NCBI RefSeq assembly: GCF_902806265.1
Contig: NZ_CADCVZ010000022.1
Span: 38,473-102,472, forward strand
Direction: 5' to 3'
Source of the DNA: an uncultured Sphingomonas sp.
Lineage (GTDB): Bacteria > Pseudomonadota > Alphaproteobacteria > Sphingomonadales > Sphingomonadaceae
DNA length: 64,000 nt
Shown piece by piece: positions 57,716 to 64,000 of this stretch. How positions within the stretch are numbered: position 1 is the stretch's first letter; each line of letters starts with the position of its first letter. Below the pieces are notes generated by a model. That model worked only from the letters and a program-made list of their open reading frames with translations. It did no database searches and was not told the DNA's origin. The translations under genes were made by a program, and so were the position numbers.

Positions 57716-57826
57716 GGATGTTCCTCGGGCCAAAGGTGAAAAAGCCCGCGGCTCTTAGGCGGTCGTGCCCCTCATGCAAAGCATTGCCGCATGCCGGATG
57801 AGGTGCGATAGGCCACATGGCGGGCT

Positions 57827-60073
57827 ATGGGTTCCATCAAGGGCGGGGTTGTTTTGCGCGGGGTGACTGGCTGGACGGCTCTGCCGCTCATCTTGGGGCT
57901 CGCCGCGCCGGCGCTCGCCCAGACCGAGCCTGCGCCCGCACCCGAGCCGATTGCCGCGCCGGCGCTGCCGGAGGGGGAAAGCGTCAGCTTCAGCGCGGAC
58001 AGCGTGACCTACGACAGCGAAGGCGAGACCGTCACGGCGACCGGCCGCGTCCGGCTCAGCCGCGACGGCAATTATGTCGCGGCCGATCAGGTTGTGTGGA
58101 ACCGCACCACCGGCGAAGTGGTCGCGACTGGCAACGTGGTTGTGCTGAGCCCGGCCGGCGACCGGCTGGTCGGCGAGCGGGTGGTGCTGACCGACACGCT
58201 GCGCGACGGAACGATCTCGGACCTGCTGGTGGTGCTGGAGACCGGTGGACGGCTGGCCGCCGAAGAGGCGACGCGCAGCGGCGGGGTGACCACCCTGGAC
58301 AACGCCGTCTACTCGCCCTGTCCCGTCGTCAGCCCGGCCGGCTGCGCGCCCCAGCGGCCTAAGTGGCGGATCCTCGCCGCCCGCGTGGTCTACGATCAGA
58401 ACCGCGACCGGGTCCGCTTTGAGCGTGGCCGCCTGGAGATCCTGGGCCTCACGCTGCCGCTGCTGCCCATCTTCAGCATCGGCACCGGGGCGGGCGACCG
58501 CGGCGTGACGGGGGTGCTATTCCCCGATTTCCGGCTGAGCGGCCGCAACGGGCTGGAGCTTGGCCTGCCCTACCATGTCTCGCTCGGGCCGAACCGCGAC
58601 GCTACCCTGACCCCGCGCGTGTACACCAACTCGCGGCCCTCGCTCGAAGGCAGGTACCGCGAACTCAACAGCCTGGGCGCGTTTCAGGTCGGCGGCTTCC
58701 TGACCTATGGCGATACCAGCGACGCCAGCAACCTCGACGAGAACGGCATCCGCGCCTACCTCGACGCCAACGGCCGGGCGCAGTTCAACCCGCTGTGGAG
58801 CCTGACGGGCCAGGTCCGGCTGGCGACTGACAAGACGGTGCTGCGCCGCTACGACATCAGCCGCGAGGACAAGCTGCGCAGCTTCCTCAACCTCGAGCGG
58901 ATCGACCTCGACAGCTATCTTAGCCTGGCGGCCTGGCACTTCCAGGGACTGCGCACAACCGACGACCAGGAGACCATCCCGCTGGTCCTGCCCGCGCTGG
59001 ACGCGCGCTGGCGCTTGAAGCCGCCAGTCCTGGGCGGCCGAGTCGAGCTTCAGGCGAACAGCTTGGGCATCCTCCGCCGCGACGGCCAGGACACCCAGCG
59101 GGCGTTCGCGGGCGCCCGCTGGGACCGCCGCTTCCTGACCCGCTTCGGCCAGGAGCTGATGTTCACCGGCTACGCGCGGGCCGACGCTTATCACACGGAC
59201 GAGGCGGAGAAGACCCAGACCGAGATCTACCGGGGCGAAAACGGCTGGCACTTCCGCGGGATTGGCGCGCTTGCGGCGGAAGGGCGCTGGCCGCTGATCG
59301 GCCCGCTCGCGGGCGGGCTGCAGCGGCTCGTCCCGCGGGTACAGCTGGTGGTCACCCCGCCGACGCCCAACCTCGACATCCCCAACGAGGACGCCCGCTC
59401 CGTCGACCTCGAGGACAGCAACCTGTTCGCCCTTAATCGCTTCGCCGGCTACGACCGGTGGGAGGACAGTTCGCGGCTGACCTACGGGTTCGACTGGTCG
59501 TACAATCGCCCGCGGCTGGCGATCACCTCGACATTCGGGCAGAGCTACCGCCTGCGCCGTGACGAACGGCTGTTTCCCGAGGGCACTGGCCTCACCGACC
59601 GCTTGTCCGACTTCGTCGGGCGCACCCGCGTGCAGTGGGGCCGGTTCATCGACTTCACCCAGCGCTTCCGGCTGGACAAGGACAATCTCGCGATCCGCCG
59701 GGCCGAGAGCGACCTGACGGTAGGCACAGTCGAGACCTACGCCCGGGTCGGCTACCTTCGCCTGAACCGCGACGTCGACGCCTCGGTGGAGGACCTGCGC
59801 GACAAGGAAGAACTGCGGCTCGCCGGTCGCTGGGCGTTCCGGCCGAACTGGTCGGTGTTCGGTGCTACCGTGCTGGACCTCACCGACGGGAGCGAGGACC
59901 CATTGTCGCTGGCCGACGGCCTTGAGCCAGTCCGCCATCGCCTCAGCCTTGATTACGAAGACGAATGCCTGGCGATTGGCATATCCTGGCGACGGGATTA
60001 TGAGCGGCTCGGGACCGGCCGCGAGGGCAGCACTTTTCAGCTGCGCTTCAACCTCAAGGGCCTGGGCCGCTGA
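57827..60073 (+). CDS. lptD: LPS-assembly protein LptD
   Basis: OstA-like N-terminus 'SVSFSADSVTYDSEGETVTATGRVRLSRDGNYVAADQVVWNRTTGEV', long C-terminal beta-barrel region, next to surA. Confidence 0.95.
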   Translation: MGSIKGGVVLRGVTGWTALPLILGLAAPALAQTEPAPAPEPIAAPALPEGESVSFSADSVTYDSEGETVTATGRVRLSRDGNYVAADQVVWNRTTGEVVATGNVVVLSPAGDRLVGERVVLTDTLRDGTISDLLVVLETGGRLAAEEATRSGGVTTLDNAVYSPCPVVSPAGCAPQRPKWRILAARVVYDQNRDRVRFERGRLEILGLTLPLLPIFSIGTGAGDRGVTGVLFPDFRLSGRNGLELGLPYHVSLGPNRDATLTPRVYTNSRPSLEGRYRELNSLGAFQVGGFLTYGDTSDASNLDENGIRAYLDANGRAQFNPLWSLTGQVRLATDKTVLRRYDISREDKLRSFLNLERIDLDSYLSLAAWHFQGLRTTDDQETIPLVLPALDARWRLKPPVLGGRVELQANSLGILRRDGQDTQRAFAGARWDRRFLTRFGQELMFTGYARADAYHTDEAEKTQTEIYRGENGWHFRGIGALAAEGRWPLIGPLAGGLQRLVPRVQLVVTPPTPNLDIPNEDARSVDLEDSNLFALNRFAGYDRWEDSSRLTYGFDWSYNRPRLAITSTFGQSYRLRRDERLFPEGTGLTDRLSDFVGRTRVQWGRFIDFTQRFRLDKDNLAIRRAESDLTVGTVETYARVGYLRLNRDVDASVEDLRDKEELRLAGRWAFRPNWSVFGATVLDLTDGSEDPLSLADGLEPVRHRLSLDYEDECLAIGISWRRDYERLGTGREGSTFQLRFNLKGLGR

Positions 60074-60159
60074 CGGGCGCATCGCTCATCGGCCGTTCAG
60101 CGGCCCAGCGGCATTTGACCACTGTATCGTACCGCTTCAGCAACAAGGGATTGTGATTA

Positions 60160-61542
60160 GTGGCAGCTCGCTCCAAGCTTCTTTCCGGCAAGGCTCGCCT
60201 CGCGCTGGCCGCGGCCGCGATCACGACCGGCACGGTGGCTGCCGCCCAAACGGCGCCGCAGACCTCGGCCCGGCAAGCCCCGGCGCCGGGGCGGAACAGC
60301 ACCAGCGCGCTGCGCCTGCCCGAGAACCCGCAGGTATTCGGTGCCGGCATCCCGTCGGTCGTTAAGGCCAGCGCGATCGTCAATGGCGAAGTGATCACCC
60401 AAACGGACATCGCCCAGCGGCTGGCGTTGCTCGCAATCTCGCAAGGCGGCCCGATCCCGGCGGAGGAGCTCGAGCGTCTGCGCGTGCAGGTGCTGCGCAA
60501 CCTGATCGACGAAACGCTGCAGATCCAGGCCGCCAAGACGGCCGAGATCAACATCCCGGCGGCGGACATCGACAAGACGGTCGCGCGGGTGGCCGGCAAC
60601 GTCAAGCAGACGCCCGAGCAGATGGCGGTCTATCTCAAAGCCAATGGCTCGTCCCTGCGCTCTATTCGCCGCCAGATCGAGGGCGAGATCGCCTGGCAAC
60701 GGCTGCAAAGCGCCAAGATCGAGAGCCAGATCAGCGTCGGGGACGACGAGGTCAAGGCGGTGATCGACCGCATGAACGCCGACAAGGGCACGCAGGAATA
60801 TCGCGTAGGGGAAATCTTCCTTTCGGCGAGCCCGGCCAACCAGGGCGAAGTGCTGGCCAACGCCCAGAAGATCGTCGCCGCGCTGCAGGGGGGCGGTTCG
60901 TTCGTCGGCTACGCGCGGCAATTCTCGGAGGCTTCCACCGCTGCCGTCGGCGGCGATCTTGGCTGGGTTCGGCCGCAGCAGTTGCCGGAGCAGCTGTCGG
61001 CCGTGGTTGCCCAGATGGGTCCGGGCGAGCTCAGCCAGCCGATCCAGGTACCCGGCGGCTATTCGATCCTTGCCGTTCAGGATACCCGCAAGGTCCTGAC
61101 CGCCGACCCGCGCAACGCCGAGCTTAGCCTCAAGCAAGTCTCGATCAGCTTTCCCAAGGGCACCAGCCGCGCTCAGGCCGAGCCGATCCTCGCCCGCTTT
61201 GCCTCCGCCGCTCAGGATGTCGGCGGTTGCGGCGGGGCCGACAAGCTCGCGGCCGACTTCCGCGGAGAGGTGGTTTCCTCCGACCAGGTCAAGCTGCGCG
61301 AGCTTCCGCCCGCGCTGCAGCAGATGATGCTGCCGATGCAGGTCGGCCAGGCAACCCGGCCGTTCGGCAGCCTGGACGAAGGCGTGCGCGTGCTGGTGAT
61401 GTGCGGCCGCGACGAAGCTGACGATGCCAGCGCGCCGAGCGCGGATCAGGTGTTCGCGCAGCTGACGGAGGAGCGCGTCAACATGCGTGCGCGCCGCTAC
61501 CTTCGCGATCTCCGCCGGGACGCGATTATCGACTTCCGCTAG
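60160..61542 (+). CDS. surA: Periplasmic peptidyl-prolyl isomerase SurA
   Basis: 'SAIVNGEVITQTDIAQRLALLAISQGG', parvulin 'SEASTAAVGGDLGWVRPQQLPEQLSAVV'. Confidence 0.94.
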   Translation: MAARSKLLSGKARLALAAAAITTGTVAAAQTAPQTSARQAPAPGRNSTSALRLPENPQVFGAGIPSVVKASAIVNGEVITQTDIAQRLALLAISQGGPIPAEELERLRVQVLRNLIDETLQIQAAKTAEINIPAADIDKTVARVAGNVKQTPEQMAVYLKANGSSLRSIRRQIEGEIAWQRLQSAKIESQISVGDDEVKAVIDRMNADKGTQEYRVGEIFLSASPANQGEVLANAQKIVAALQGGGSFVGYARQFSEASTAAVGGDLGWVRPQQLPEQLSAVVAQMGPGELSQPIQVPGGYSILAVQDTRKVLTADPRNAELSLKQVSISFPKGTSRAQAEPILARFASAAQDVGGCGGADKLAADFRGEVVSSDQVKLRELPPALQQMMLPMQVGQATRPFGSLDEGVRVLVMCGRDEADDASAPSADQVFAQLTEERVNMRARRYLRDLRRDAIIDFR

Positions 61543-61575
61543 GTTGCGGACCGCGGTTGTGACGCGAAGGCGTTG

Positions 61576-62589
61576 ATGGTGCGCTCTCCCTCCCCGCCCC
61601 CCATCGCCATCTCGCTTGGCGATCCGGCCGGCATCGGTCCGGAGGTCGTGGCCAAGTGCTGGGACGGACGGCACGTGCTCGGCCTTCCGCCTTTCGTCGC
61701 GGTCGGCGACCCTCGGTCGCTCACCGCGGTGTGGGACGGCGAGATCGCGCAGATCGACGACCCTCGCGAGGCTGACGCCGCTTTCGATTATGGCCTGCCG
61801 CTCCTGGCCGTCCCGGCCGCGGAGGCCGGGGTGCCAGGCTGCCCGACGATAGCGGGTGCGCATTGCTCGCTAGATTCTCTGGAGCTTGCGGTTGGGCTGG
61901 CCCGGGCGGGCTCGGTCGCGGCCGTGTGCACCGGCCCCGTCAGCAAGCAGCAGCTCTATGCCATCGGCTTCACTCACCCCGGCCAGACCGAGTTCGTCGC
62001 GGAGCGCTGCGGGGTGTCGCCGGGCAACGTCGCCATGATGCTCGCGGGACCGACGCTCCGCACCGTGCCCGTCACCACCCACCTCCCGCTGGCCGACGTT
62101 CCCGCCCGGCTGACCGCCGCAGTCGTCGAGGCTAGGGGCCGTGCGGTTCTGCGGGGACTTCAGCGCAACTTCGGGGTCGCCGAGCCGCGGCTGGCGGTCG
62201 CGGGCCTCAACCCCCATGCCGGTGAAGGCGGCGCGCTCGGGCGGGAGGAGATCGAGATCATCGCGCCGGCGGTGGCGGCGCTGCAGGCCGAAGGCTGGCG
62301 GGTCACCGGCCCACACCCCGCGGACACCCTGTTCCACGGCGCGGCCCGCGCCCGCTATGACGCCGCCCTGTGCATGTACCATGACCAGGCGCTCATCCCC
62401 TTGAAGGCGCTGCACTTCGAGGAAGGAGTGAACATCACCCTTGGGCTGCCGATCGTCCGCACCTCGCCCGATCATGGCACCGCCTTCGACATCGCCGGCG
62501 AGGACCGGGCCGACCCGCGGGCGATGGCGGCGGCGATCCGCATGGCCGCGGCCTGCGCCGCTCACCGAGCCTCGGCTGCGGCGGCGTGA
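61576..62589 (+). CDS. pdxA: 4-hydroxythreonine-4-phosphate dehydrogenase
   Basis: '[20 protein letters not shown]', '[15 protein letters not shown]', '[18 protein letters not shown]', '[41 protein letters not shown]'. Confidence 0.97.
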   Translation: MVRSPSPPPIAISLGDPAGIGPEVVAKCWDGRHVLGLPPFVAVGDPRSLTAVWDGEIAQIDDPREADAAFDYGLPLLAVPAAEAGVPGCPTIAGAHCSLDSLELAVGLARAGSVAAVCTGPVSKQQLYAIGFTHPGQTEFVAERCGVSPGNVAMMLAGPTLRTVPVTTHLPLADVPARLTAAVVEARGRAVLRGLQRNFGVAEPRLAVAGLNPHAGEGGALGREEIEIIAPAVAALQAEGWRVTGPHPADTLFHGAARARYDAALCMYHDQALIPLKALHFEEGVNITLGLPIVRTSPDHGTAFDIAGEDRADPRAMAAAIRMAAACAAHRASAAAA

Positions 62590-63398
62590 GCCTGCCGCCG
62601 CTTCGGGACGTCATTGCCCGGCACGGCCTCAGCGCCTCCAAGTCGCTCGGCCAGAACTTCATCCTCGACCGCCAGCTGCTCGCCCGCATCGCCGCCGTGC
62701 CAGGCTCGCTAGACGGGGAAACCGTCTACGAAGTCGGCCCCGGCCCCGGCGGGCTCACCACCGCCCTGCTCGGGGCTGGCGCCAGGGTCGTGGCGGTCGA
62801 GCGTGACCGCCGCTGCCTCCCCGCGCTGGCCGAGTTGCAGGCGACCTTCCCCGATAGGCTGCAGCTGATCGAGGACGATGCGCTGGCGATCGACGAGCGG
62901 GCCGCGGTGGGTGAAGGCGCGCACGTCGTCGCCAACCTTCCTTACAATGTCGGCACGGCCTTGCTGCTGCGCTGGCTCCAAGGACCGTGGCTGCCGTGGT
63001 GGCGAAGCCTCACCTTGATGTTCCAGCGTGAAGTCGCCGAGCGCATCGTCGCGGCGGCCGGGACCGAGCATTACGGGCGGCTGTCGGTCGCCGCGCAGTG
63101 GCGTGCGCAGCCGCGGATCGCCATGGCGGTGCACCGCTCCGCCTTCACCCCGCCGCCCAAGGTCGCCTCGGCGGTGGTGCATGTCCTGCCGGGCGAGGAG
63201 CCGTCCGGCGTAGATGCGACCGTGCTGGAGGGCCTCACTGCCGCCGCTTTCGGGCAGCGTCGCAAGATGCTGCGCCAGAGCTTGAAGGCGGTGGCCGGAG
63301 CGTTGGACGCGCTCCAGCCGCTGGGGATCGCGCCGGAGCGCCGCGCGGAGACGGTCAGCGTCGAGGAGTGGGTCGCGTTAGCCAGGCAGCTGAGCTGA
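62586..63398 (+). CDS. rsmA: 16S rRNA (adenine1518/1519-N6)-dimethyltransferase RsmA/KsgA (GTG start)
   Basis: '[55 protein letters not shown]', '[18 protein letters not shown]'. Confidence 0.97.
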   Translation: MSLPPLRDVIARHGLSASKSLGQNFILDRQLLARIAAVPGSLDGETVYEVGPGPGGLTTALLGAGARVVAVERDRRCLPALAELQATFPDRLQLIEDDALAIDERAAVGEGAHVVANLPYNVGTALLLRWLQGPWLPWWRSLTLMFQREVAERIVAAAGTEHYGRLSVAAQWRAQPRIAMAVHRSAFTPPPKVASAVVHVLPGEEPSGVDATVLEGLTAAAFGQRRKMLRQSLKAVAGALDALQPLGIAPERRAETVSVEEWVALARQLS

Positions 63399-63449
63399 GT
63401 CCTTGCTGGGCCCCGGCTCGGCCGTCGGGGTGACGGCCTTTGGGGGGCG

Positions 63450-63947
63450 TCAGTTTTGCTTGGTCGCCGGAGTGGTCGCCTTTTGCGCCACGGCCGGCCC
63501 GCGCGCGATAACAGCGGCCAGCGTGGTGGCCTGCGCGCAGCTGTTCCCGCCGCATAGCTGCCGCACCTTGGCCAAGTTCTGCTGCGCGCGGGCGCTTGCG
63601 CCGAGCTGCACCATGGCGTCGCCCTGCAGCGCGAGCGCGTTCACGTCGTTCGGCTCCAGCGCCAAGGCCTTGTTGGTGAAGCGGATCGCCTGACCGTACA
63701 GCTTCTGCTTCATCGCCACGCGGGCGAGCGCGTGCAGCGCATCCCGGTTGCGCGGGTCGATCACCAGAGCGGTTTCCAAGGCGTCGTCGGCGGCTTGGAA
63801 CTGCCCGGCGGAAAGGGCTACCTCGCCCTGCTTGACCAACGCGGCCGATTCGGGACGGATCTGATTGTCGGGAGTTTGCCCATTGCCGCTCGAAGCGATC
63901 AGGGCGGCTCCCAAGCCAGCGGCAACGGCAATCGGCAACAAGCGCAT
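63450..63947 (-). CDS. TPR-repeat protein with signal peptide
   Basis: 'MRLLPIAVAAGLGAALIASS'; TPR 'AGQFQAADDALETALVIDPRNRDALHALARVAMKQKLYGQAIRFTNKALALEPNDVNALALQGDA'. Confidence 0.85.
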   Translation of the reverse strand: MRLLPIAVAAGLGAALIASSGNGQTPDNQIRPESAALVKQGEVALSAGQFQAADDALETALVIDPRNRDALHALARVAMKQKLYGQAIRFTNKALALEPNDVNALALQGDAMVQLGASARAQQNLAKVRQLCGGNSCAQATTLAAVIARGPAVAQKATTPATKQN

Positions 63948-64000
63948 CGCAATCTCCAGCCACTCGGCCCCGGACCGGTCTATCATCTGACCCCGAACCG

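Noticed and set aside
58517-60082. 521-aa minus-strand ORF antisense to lptD
   Set aside because: LptD on the plus strand is clear and sits in the lptD-surA-pdxA-rsmA cluster; the antisense frame has no recognisable motifs.
60157-61863. 568-aa minus-strand ORF spanning surA and pdxA
   Set aside because: Antisense shadow of SurA/PdxA; no domain signature.

Overview
High-GC chromosomal window, almost fully coding, that reads as core genome of an alphaproteobacterium. The cckA/chpT genes, a GTTC-N7-GTTC LexA-type box upstream of recA, and '[18 protein letters not shown]'-type palindromic repeats suggest Sphingomonadales; that assignment is inference. I support about 66 CDSs plus RNase P RNA (rnpB, minus strand). 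Recognisable blocks are: ffh-rpsP-rimM; dapF-ftsY-yciB-ABC exporter; a pspF/pspABC locus with two extra small membrane/coiled-coil genes; chpT-cheA-cheW-cheY-cheB-cheR; an RluA-family gene and rpoH; an EF-G-like paralogue; cckA-RR-kptA-recA; smpB-dapA; greB/aspS; rnd-I78 inhibitor; an hdaA-ppk-ppx operon; purM-purN; ndk-holC-pepA; lptD-surA-pdxA-rsmA. I see no phage, IS element, CRISPR array, toxin-antitoxin or obvious defence island. The best candidates for new biology are: (1) the expanded Psp operon, with several consecutive proteins sharing a C-terminal coiled-coil motif; (2) a KptA/Tpt1 RNA 2'-phosphotransferase apparently co-transcribed with cckA and a single-domain response regulator, next to SOS-controlled recA; (3) a PurN-MmcQ/YjbR fusion; (4) an EF-G-like protein with degraded GTPase motifs; (5) CheA with tandem CheW-like modules and a degenerate receiver; (6) palindromic repeats that supply the 3' coding ends of two convergent genes (greB, aspS) and sit on the 5' end of rimM. 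All homology calls are from reading the translations; no database search was run.
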